DNA of 20,696 nucleotides from a virus. Positions 14,547 to 20,238 of the stretch are shown in pieces (position 1 is the stretch's first letter; the number at the start of each line of letters is the position of its first letter). The notes under the pieces are model-generated. The model had not been told where the DNA came from, did not search any database, and saw only the letters and a program-made list of their open reading frames with translations. The translations under genes were made by a program, and so were the position numbers. The DNA lies in IMG/VR virus record IMGVR_UViG_3300043425_000372, positions 1-20,696 of that record; one strand, 5' to 3'.

Positions 14547-16481
14547 ATGAAGGATTTAGGATTGGAAGCGTTATCTAAAATTACGATTTTCTCTAAGTAT
14601 GCTAAATACATACCAGAACTTAAGCGTAGAGAGACATGGGATGAGATAGTGGACAGGTATGAAAACATGCTTGTTAAGAAATATCCCAAACTGAAAGAGG
14701 CTATTGTTCTCAATACCAAGTTCATTAGGGATAAGAAGGTGTTACCTTCTATGAGAGCTCTTCAATTTGCTGGTGCTGCTATGGAAGTGAATAACGCAAG
14801 AGGTTATAACTGTTGCTATCTTCCTATTGACAGTGTTCATGCATTTAGTGAGACAATGTTCCTTTTGTTAGGTGGTACAGGTGTAGGGTATAGTGTTCAG
14901 AAACACCATGTTGCACAGCTTCCTGATATTAAGACTCCCGGAAAAGCTCGTAATTATCTTATAGAGGATAGCATTATGGGATGGGGTGATGCCATCAAAG
15001 TGCTGATGAAGTCTTATTTAGAAGGTACGTTCATGCCTAAGTTTGACTTTAGAGCCATTAGACACAAGGGTGCAAGATTGGTGACAGCAGGTGGTAAAGC
15101 TCCCGGCCCTGAACCACTTAAAATTTGTTTAACACATGTGCAAGCTATTTTAGACAGGAAGAAAGTAGGGGAGAAACTTACACCGCTAGAATGTCATGAC
15201 ATCCTTTGTCACATTGCTAACAGTGTTCTTTCTGGAGGCATTAGAAGAAGTGCAATGATTAGTCTGTTTAGTCATGATGATGAGGAGATGATCACTTGCA
15301 AGTATGGTAATTGGTGGGAATTGGATGAACAGCGTGGAAGAGCTAACAATTCTGCTGTTCTGAAGAGAGGAGATGTTATGGCTGCAGAGTTCTTTGATCT
15401 GTGGAAAAGAATAGAACTTAGTAATAGTGGAGAGCCCGGAATCTATTGGACTAATGATTTAGAATGGGGCACTAACCCATGTTGTGAGATTGCTCTTAGA
15501 CCATTCCAATTCTGCAATCTCTGTGAAGTGAATGTCAGTGATGTAAATAGTCAGCAGGATCTGAATGAGAGAGCTTCTATTGCAGCATTCTTTGGTACTC
15601 TTCAGGCAGGATTTACAGACTTCCATTATCTCAGACCTATATGGTCTAGAACTACACAGAAGGATGCTTTGTTAGGTATAGGAATGACAGGTATTGGTTC
15701 TGGAGAAATCCTCAAATATGATTTGGATATAGCAGCTCATCAGGCAAAATTGATGAACAGTGTAACAAGTGAGATTATTGGTACAAACGAAGCTGCAAGA
15801 ATCACATGTATCAAGCCTAGTGGTACAACATCTTTGGTGCTTGGAACAGCTAGTGGTATTCATGCATGGCATAATGACTACTATCTGAGGACAATGAGGT
15901 TTAACAAGAATGAAGATCTTGCTGCCTATCTGATGGTTAATCATCCTGAACTTTGTGAAGATGACCAGCTGAGACCACAAGACACTGTATGTGTAAGGAT
16001 TCCTGTTAAAGCCCCTGAAGGATCTATATTCAGAACAGAGACAGCTGTTGATACACTAGAGCGTGTTAAGAAGTTTTCTACAGAATGGATAAAGCCCGGT
16101 CACATCTCTGGAGCCAATACACATAATGTAAGTGCTACAATTTCTATTGACAAGAGTAGGATGTATGCATCACACAACATGAATGATGGTAAAGGTGTTC
16201 AGTTTACACAAATTGATGAGAATGGGTATTTAGATGAATGGGAAGTGGTAGGACAATGGATGTGGGACAATAAGGACTATTACAATGGCTTATCTGTTCT
16301 TCCCTATTTTGGAGGCTCATTTGTTCAAGCTCCTTTTGAAGACATTACAAAAGAGGAATACGAAGAGAGAATCAAAGCTGTAAAAGCAATTGATCTCACA
16401 AAGGTAATGGAGCTTGATGACACTGTAGACTTCGGGGCTATTGCAGCTTGTGCAGGTGGTGCATGTGAAATTAATATATGA
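14547..16481 (+). CDS. Class II (coenzyme B12-dependent) ribonucleotide reductase
   Basis: Reduces ribonucleotides to deoxyribonucleotides, supplying dNTPs for phage DNA synthesis. The fit to the monomeric Lactobacillus-type enzyme is specific: N-P-C-C-E at 310-314 (N406-x-C408-x-E410), then C323 at the exact +11 spacing of C419, and a C-terminal C-A-G-G-A-C (635-640) matching the CX4C redox pair (C731/C736). An early Cys (C89 or C90, in YNCCYLP) is the likely partner of C119. IKPSGTTSLVLGTASGIHAW is also typical of RNRs. No small subunit or activase is nearby, consistent with class II. At 644 residues it is about 95 shorter than the Lactobacillus enzyme; about 66 of these are missing between the early Cys and C408, where the allosteric insertion lies. 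It therefore may be differently regulated. Confidence 0.88.
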   Translation: MKDLGLEALSKITIFSKYAKYIPELKRRETWDEIVDRYENMLVKKYPKLKEAIVLNTKFIRDKKVLPSMRALQFAGAAMEVNNARGYNCCYLPIDSVHAFSETMFLLLGGTGVGYSVQKHHVAQLPDIKTPGKARNYLIEDSIMGWGDAIKVLMKSYLEGTFMPKFDFRAIRHKGARLVTAGGKAPGPEPLKICLTHVQAILDRKKVGEKLTPLECHDILCHIANSVLSGGIRRSAMISLFSHDDEEMITCKYGNWWELDEQRGRANNSAVLKRGDVMAAEFFDLWKRIELSNSGEPGIYWTNDLEWGTNPCCEIALRPFQFCNLCEVNVSDVNSQQDLNERASIAAFFGTLQAGFTDFHYLRPIWSRTTQKDALLGIGMTGIGSGEILKYDLDIAAHQAKLMNSVTSEIIGTNEAARITCIKPSGTTSLVLGTASGIHAWHNDYYLRTMRFNKNEDLAAYLMVNHPELCEDDQLRPQDTVCVRIPVKAPEGSIFRTETAVDTLERVKKFSTEWIKPGHISGANTHNVSATISIDKSRMYASHNMNDGKGVQFTQIDENGYLDEWEVVGQWMWDNKDYYNGLSVLPYFGGSFVQAPFEDITKEEYEERIKAVKAIDLTKVMELDDTVDFGAIAACAGGACEINI

Positions 16482-16654
16482 AAAAGGAATTCATAGAAGG
16501 TGTTCATTACTACATGGAAAATGGTATGGTGGTGTTCACTGAGAAGTATTTATTGGAAAGAGGCAAATGTTGCAACAAAAATTGCAGACATTGTCCTTAT
16601 AAACCTAAAGACGTTGCAATAAATAATTTGCAGAAAGTTACTAATATCAAATAA
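16478..16654 (+). CDS. Cys-rich small protein (DUF5522-like, 58 aa)
   Basis: ATG at 16478 overlaps the RNR stop (ATGA), giving a 58-residue product. It opens MKKEFIEGVHYYMENGMVVFTEKYLLERGKCC and continues with N-K-N-C-R-H-C-P-Y. The EG-x-x-YY...VFT-x-x-Y-L-x-RG-x-CC-x-x-x-C-R-H-C-PY pattern is that of DUF5522, a small family common in Bacteroidetes with unknown role. Four Cys and one His suggest a metal site, probably zinc or iron-sulphur. Its place right after the RNR suggests coupling with nucleotide reduction, for example as a redox or metal-handling partner, but that is inference. Confidence 0.72.
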   Translation: MKKEFIEGVHYYMENGMVVFTEKYLLERGKCCNKNCRHCPYKPKDVAINNLQKVTNIK

Positions 16655-16671
16655 TTTGTCTTTTGCATTTT

Positions 16672-16702
16672 ACCCCCGGCTGTGTCTACAGCTGGGGTTT
16701 TT
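16672..16702 (+). terminator. Intrinsic terminator after the Cys-rich gene
   Basis: An 11-bp stem with one bulged C (arms 16672-16683 and 16688-16698), a 4-nt loop GTCT and a T-run at 16698-16702. It ends the RNR block. Confidence 0.85.
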
Positions 16703-16703
16703 A

Positions 16704-16735
16704 TTTGTTTCATCGTTCAGAATTTTGTAAATTTG
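16704..16735 (+). promoter_or_regulatory. Candidate Bacteroidetes-type promoter for recA
   Basis: TTTG at 16704-16707, a 20-nt spacer and TAAATTTG (16728-16735, exact TAnnTTTG) match the Bacteroides -33/-7 promoter. It begins one base after the terminator T-run, and the recA ATG follows 16 nt after the -7 element, giving a short leader of about 10 nt. Location between terminator and gene strengthens the case; in AT-rich DNA a chance match is still possible. Confidence 0.55.
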
Positions 16736-16751
16736 AAAACAACAACTACAT

Positions 16752-17792
16752 ATGGCTAAGGAAAAAGAAAGCTCTGGAAAGAGCAAATTGCAAGAGACTC
16801 TTGACAAGCTGAATAAGGCTTATGGTCAGGGTTCAATTATTACACTTGACACTAAGATTAGTGGCAATTATGATTTGATTTCATCAGGAAGTGTAGGGTT
16901 TGATTGGGTGACATTGGGTGTTGGAGGATTTGTTAAGGGAAGGCTTTATGAACTTATGGGATGGGAAGGTAGTGGTAAGTCCACTATTTGTGGTCATGCA
17001 GCTGCCAACTGTCAGGCTAAAGGTGGTACAGTGTTGTATATTGATGGTGAGCATGCATTGGACAAGAAGTATTTTCAAAAGCTTGGTGTAAACACTGAGA
17101 AGATGTTGATTTCTCAACCAAGCTGTGGTGAGGAAGGTTTTAACATTGCTATTGACATGATTAACACTGGAGAGATTGATCTGGTGATTATTGACAGTGA
17201 CAGTAGTTTGATTCCTAAGAAGGTGTTGGATGGTGAAGTGGGAGATAGTTCTATTGGCTATAAGGCTAGGCTGAATAGCAATGCCTATCCTAAACTTAAA
17301 ACAGCTCTGTCTAATAAAAATACATGTGTTATTGTTGTTAGTCAGTATCGAGAGAAGATAGGTGTGATGTTTGGTAATCCTACAACAACACAAGGTGGTC
17401 ATGCTCTTAAGTTTTATTCTGATGTAAGGATAGAGGTGAGTAAGAGTTTGGCTAAGGATGGTGATGTTGTATATGCCAACACTACAAAGGTGAAAGCTAT
17501 CAAGAATAAGATGGGTAATCCCTATAAGCAAGTACAATTTGAGATTGTATATGGCGAAGGAATTGACAGAATGGGTGAGATAATGGAGCTGGGTAATGAA
17601 TACGAGATATTCAAGAAGTGGGGCAAGACAATCACCCTTAATGAAACCAAGTATGAGCTTGAGGATTTCAAGAAGATGGTGATGGATAACGAAGAATTCT
17701 ATAATAGTATTGTTGAACAAATAAAAACCAAGACCAATGGAACAGCAACAACCACATCTGCCGTTGAAGATTCAATTCAAGAGGCTATTTGA
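16752..17792 (+). CDS. recA: RecA recombinase
   Basis: Clear RecA: binds single-stranded DNA with ATP and drives strand exchange. Motifs: Walker A GWEGSGKST (70-78); EHALD (100-104) with the catalytic Glu; Walker B LVIIDSD (144-150); and the L2 loop region NPTTTQGGHALKF (209-221), nearly the bacterial sequence. The N-terminal GSI...YDLISSGSVGFDW also fits. At 346 residues it is the normal bacterial length, unlike the shorter UvsX. The C-terminal tail is acidic (VEDSIQEAI), as in bacteria. It is preceded by a terminator and a good promoter and overlaps the dUTPase gene by 56 nt. Bacterial-type RecA on a phage, if the window is indeed phage, suggests acquisition from a host; this is inference. 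Confidence 0.93.
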   Translation: MAKEKESSGKSKLQETLDKLNKAYGQGSIITLDTKISGNYDLISSGSVGFDWVTLGVGGFVKGRLYELMGWEGSGKSTICGHAAANCQAKGGTVLYIDGEHALDKKYFQKLGVNTEKMLISQPSCGEEGFNIAIDMINTGEIDLVIIDSDSSLIPKKVLDGEVGDSSIGYKARLNSNAYPKLKTALSNKNTCVIVVSQYREKIGVMFGNPTTTQGGHALKFYSDVRIEVSKSLAKDGDVVYANTTKVKAIKNKMGNPYKQVQFEIVYGEGIDRMGEIMELGNEYEIFKKWGKTITLNETKYELEDFKKMVMDNEEFYNSIVEQIKTKTNGTATTTSAVEDSIQEAI

Positions 17793-18201
17793 TACTACAA
17801 GGCTCCCTATTAAGGGGAGCCCTCATGCTGCATGTTATGATGCTTATGCAAACAGTATTACGTTTGAAAAGAATAACACTGTTGTAATAGGACTAGGCTT
17901 TGCTACAGCCATTCCTATAGGCTACAAAGGTGTTATTGTCCCCAGAAGTGGATTTACAAAAGTGGATTGGGTGATGAACAATGGTGTGGGAAAGATAGAT
18001 AGTGACTATCGTGGAGAGTGGATGATGAAGATAAAGCCTCTTAATAAAACATTGGAAGAGAATCCTTTACCATTTGCTATTGGTGACAGATGTTGTCAGA
18101 TATACTTTGAGCGTGTGCTTGATGTAGAGTTTGAAGAAGTGAATGTTCTTGATGAAACAGTTAGAGGAGAAGGTGGATTTGGATCTACAGGAAAACTATG
18201 A
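17737..18201 (+). CDS. dut: dUTP diphosphatase (dUTPase)
   Basis: Converts dUTP to dUMP and pyrophosphate, keeping uracil out of phage DNA. All five trimeric dUTPase motifs are visible in 154 residues: ACYDAYA (32-38), PRSG (69-72), GVGKIDSDYRGE (83-94, with the catalytic Asp), GDRCCQ (116-121) and RGEGGFGSTG (143-152). The ATG at 17737 overlaps the RecA C-terminus by 56 nt; no later ATG precedes motif 1, though a TTG at 17764 is possible and would reduce the overlap. It overlaps the next gene by ATGA. The unusual CC in motif 4 (normally A-Q) is a small oddity. It fits with the UDG-like and MazG-like genes as uracil and nucleotide-pool control. Confidence 0.92.
   Translation: MEQQQPHLPLKIQFKRLFDTTRLPIKGSPHAACYDAYANSITFEKNNTVVIGLGFATAIPIGYKGVIVPRSGFTKVDWVMNNGVGKIDSDYRGEWMMKIKPLNKTLEENPLPFAIGDRCCQIYFERVLDVEFEEVNVLDETVRGEGGFGSTGKL
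17801..17821 (+). repeat. 7-bp inverted repeat just after the recA stop, inside dUTPase
   Basis: GGCTCCC (17801-17807) pairs with GGGAGCC (17815-17821) around a 7-nt loop. It begins 8 nt past the RecA stop (17790-17792) and overlaps early dUTPase coding. There is no T-run, so it is not a normal terminator. Confidence 0.6.
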
Positions 18202-18584
18202 AGAACAAATGTTTGACATGCGGAAAGAACTGTGAGGGTGAATATTGTTTCAATCATAAGCCTAGAAAGGCTATGGGAAAGTCCAGTAAAGTTGCTAAAA
18301 AACTGGACAATTCTCGGAATATTTCCGATATGAGAGACTTTTTCTTACAGCTTTGGAAGAAAAGGAAACATGAATGTGAAAACTGTGGGAAGTGGCTTGG
18401 CAACGAGCCACTTTCCTATATGTTTGATCACCTTCTGGAGAAAAGTAAATATCCAGATTTGAAATTTGAGGAAGAGAACATAATGATGACATGTTTGAAT
18501 TGTCATGATAATAAAACTAGAGGCATTCTAACTGAAACCGTTATAGCAAAAATAAATGCTGTAAAAGAAAAGTTTTATATTTGA
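18198..18584 (+). CDS. HNH endonuclease with N-terminal zinc-ribbon-like segment
   Basis: A 128-residue protein. The N-terminus has CxxC (C5, C8), then C12, C17 and H20 (a possible zinc ribbon), and a second set: C60/C63, D77-H78, N94 and C99/C102-H103 (CLNCHDNKT). This is the HNH nuclease layout with structural zinc ligands. The FDHLLEKSKYPDL stretch (76-88) is typical of phage HNH proteins, some of which are homing endonucleases and some NinG-like recombination nucleases. ATGA overlap with dUTPase and 3-nt separation from PhoH show it sits fully within the operon. Confidence 0.78.
   Translation: MKNKCLTCGKNCEGEYCFNHKPRKAMGKSSKVAKKLDNSRNISDMRDFFLQLWKKRKHECENCGKWLGNEPLSYMFDHLLEKSKYPDLKFEEENIMMTCLNCHDNKTRGILTETVIAKINAVKEKFYI
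18390..18413 (+). repeat. 8-bp inverted repeat inside the second HNH gene
   Basis: AAGTGGCT (18390-18397) pairs with AGCCACTT (18406-18413) around an 8-nt loop, extendable by two G-C pairs with one bulged T. It lies in the codons around K65-S73 of the HNH protein and is followed by TCCTATATG. Confidence 0.5.
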
Positions 18585-18586
18585 GC

Positions 18587-19237
18587 ATGAAAGAACCTAA
18601 GCGAGAATATAAAAACGACATCAAATATAAAATTGCTCTCAACGAGGAACAGAAAAATGCTAAACGTCTTATCATTGATAATCAGATAGTTATAATTACA
18701 GGAAGGGCTGGTAGTGGTAAATCTTTAGTGGGAGCACAGTGTGCACTTGATTTTCTTCTTAAGAAACAAGTGGATAAGGTATTTGTTACAAGAGCTACAA
18801 TTGAGGTGGGAGCAAGTTTAGGATTTCTTCCCGGTGCTCTTGAGGACAAATTCAATCCCTATATGGAAGCATTTCAGGAAAATTTGTTTAAGTGTCATGA
18901 TGAACAAAAGATAACTGAAATGATTAACAACAAGAAGATAATGGCCTATCCTGTTCAGTTTATTAGAGGAAAGACTATTGATGATGTGTTGATTGTTGAA
19001 GAAGCACAGAACATGACAAAGGCTCAGATGTTAGCTATTCTAACCAGACTGGGTAAAACAGGAAAAATTATCATCAATGGGGATAATGAACAAAAAGATA
19101 TCAGAGAAGGATATGACGGACTCACCTATGCCATTGAGCTTAGTAAAAAGATTGATGAGATCAAATGGGTTAAGCTCAAAGAAAACCATAGGAGTGATAT
19201 TGTTGCTCGTATTCTTGAGTGCGAGTATGGTAAATAA
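18587..19237 (+). CDS. PhoH-like ATPase
   Basis: A 216-residue PhoH-like P-loop ATPase. Walker A GRAGSGKS is at 39-46; the family-specific VTRATIEVGASLGFLPG segment (67-83), IRGKTIDDVLIVEEAQN (126-142, with Walker B VEEAQ) and GDNEQ (165-169) follow in the usual order. PhoH proteins are common in phages; suggested roles include RNA metabolism and phosphate-stress response, but phage function is not settled. ATG 18587 is chosen over an upstream in-frame TTG at 18581. It follows the HNH gene by two bases. Confidence 0.87.
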   Translation: MKEPKREYKNDIKYKIALNEEQKNAKRLIIDNQIVIITGRAGSGKSLVGAQCALDFLLKKQVDKVFVTRATIEVGASLGFLPGALEDKFNPYMEAFQENLFKCHDEQKITEMINNKKIMAYPVQFIRGKTIDDVLIVEEAQNMTKAQMLAILTRLGKTGKIIINGDNEQKDIREGYDGLTYAIELSKKIDEIKWVKLKENHRSDIVARILECEYGK

Positions 19238-19310
19238 ATGTCGTAATTCTTCAGAACATCTTATAAAAGAAGCAGTGATGCTTGATAGTACAACAGCTAA
19301 AATCAAATAA
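19227..19310 (+). CDS. Very small ORF (27 aa), uncertain
   Basis: A short frame beginning MVNKCRNSSEHLIKEAV and overlapping the PhoH stop region; it ends 10 nt before the next gene. Otherwise the 82-nt gap between PhoH and the RyR gene holds nothing else. No homology is recognised and a chance frame is quite possible. Confidence 0.25.
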   Translation: MVNKCRNSSEHLIKEAVMLDSTTAKIK

Positions 19311-19319
19311 ACCAATAAC

Positions 19320-19673
19320 ATGACAGTAGAACAAGTGGCTCAAGTGGCTCACGAAATCAACATGGCTTATTGCCAATCAATTGGTGATAATAGTCAACCA
19401 ACGTGGGAAGATGCTCCTGAATGGCAAAAAAGTTCAGCAATTAAAGGTGTAGAGTTTCATCTAGCAAATCCAGATGCTGGTCCAGATGCTTCTCACGTAA
19501 GTTGGATGATACAAAAACATCAGGAAGGATGGAGATATGGACCTGTAAAAGATCCTATTAAAAAAGAACATCCTTGTTACGTTCCTTATGAAGAGCTTCC
19601 TGTAGAACAGAAAGCAAAGGATTATTTATTTAAGCAAGTGGTACATTCATTAAAAAACCAAATTATAGCATGA
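19320..19673 (+). CDS. RyR-domain protein
   Basis: A 117-residue protein matching the RyR domain as found in phages: W-x-x-A-P-E-W-Q-K-S-S-A (about 29-40), a central SHVSWM (59-64), GWRYGPVKD (70-78), then HPCYVPYEELPVEQKAKDYLF (84-104). RyR repeats were named from ryanodine receptors; small stand-alone RyR proteins occur in phages and have been proposed to bind nucleotide-type ligands (general suggestion, not shown here). It starts with AACATG and overlaps the next gene by ATGA. Confidence 0.85.
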   Translation: MTVEQVAQVAHEINMAYCQSIGDNSQPTWEDAPEWQKSSAIKGVEFHLANPDAGPDASHVSWMIQKHQEGWRYGPVKDPIKKEHPCYVPYEELPVEQKAKDYLFKQVVHSLKNQIIA

Positions 19674-19942
19674 AACAGTTTTATTACACTCGTACAGAGG
19701 GAGAAAAGAAGTTTACAGACAGTTTCAATGTTGAGAAAGTTGTCAGGACAGTCACTATGGAAGATGGAAAGACACTTGTTCTTCTTGATGATTTGCATGA
19801 ACGTGCAGCAGAAGTACCTGTTGTAGATCCAAAGACAGGCAAGTATAAAGGAACTAGGAGAGAAAGAAATACTTATCAGTCAGAGATTTATCTGGATGTA
19901 GCAGATGCTGAGAGATATTATAATTTTTCAAAAGCTGAATAA
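19670..19942 (+). CDS. Hypothetical protein (90 aa)
   Basis: Small protein, likely beta-rich: it opens KQFYYTRTEGEKKFTDSF, has VRTVTMEDGKTLVLLDDLHE in the middle (strand-turn-strand), and a basic-acidic linker with a TGKYKGTRRERN patch before a helix rich in acidic residues. No family is recognised. It shares the RyR operon and overlaps it by ATGA. A chaperone or DNA-binding role cannot be told from the sequence. Confidence 0.6.
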   Translation: MKQFYYTRTEGEKKFTDSFNVEKVVRTVTMEDGKTLVLLDDLHERAAEVPVVDPKTGKYKGTRRERNTYQSEIYLDVADAERYYNFSKAE

Positions 19943-19945
19943 ATA

Positions 19946-20236
19946 ATGAAAGAGTTTAAGAAACTTAGAGGGAATCGTGTATATCTAAACATTCCTGAAT
20001 TCAAGGAAAGCCCCATCTATCTTACAGAAGAATTGAAACAAGCTTTCATTGAGGATGAGAAAAAGAAATACACTAGCTTGGAAGTGTATGCTGTAGGTGA
20101 TTTAGTAACAGATATTGCAGAGGGTGATAAGGTGATGGTTGATCCTCAAGCTCTACAGAATGCTTCTGTCATTAGTATTAGTGATGAGAAGAAAGTAATA
20201 TTGGTGTCTCCTTTTGACATTATTCATATTTGGTAA
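19946..20236 (+). CDS. GroES-like co-chaperonin candidate
   Basis: A 96-residue protein whose C-terminal half, with YAVGDLV, IAEGDKVMVD and VILVSPFDIIHIW, follows the GroES pattern of the (L/Y)AVG-x, GD-x-V and final D-I-x-x-I-W elements. T4 gp31 is a precedent for a phage GroES-type co-chaperonin used to fold capsid proteins. The N-terminal half is divergent (KKLRGNRVYLNIPEF), and the mobile loop is hard to place. It lies 3 nt after the previous gene. GroES-like is a tentative reading. Confidence 0.5.
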   Translation: MKEFKKLRGNRVYLNIPEFKESPIYLTEELKQAFIEDEKKKYTSLEVYAVGDLVTDIAEGDKVMVDPQALQNASVISISDEKKVILVSPFDIIHIW

Positions 20237-20238
20237 TT

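Noticed and set aside
15465-15483. Short inverted repeat ATGGG/CCCAT within the RNR gene
   Set aside because: Only 5 bp; expected by chance at this length.
16884-17720. Long antisense open frame opposite recA (278 codons)
   Set aside because: Lies fully opposite a clear recA gene, translates to a low-complexity hydrophobic/basic sequence, and every supported gene in the window is on the + strand.
19077-19310. Longer frame (77 codons) upstream of the 27-codon ORF
   Set aside because: Most of it lies inside PhoH in another frame; only the last 27 codons fall outside and even these are doubtful.
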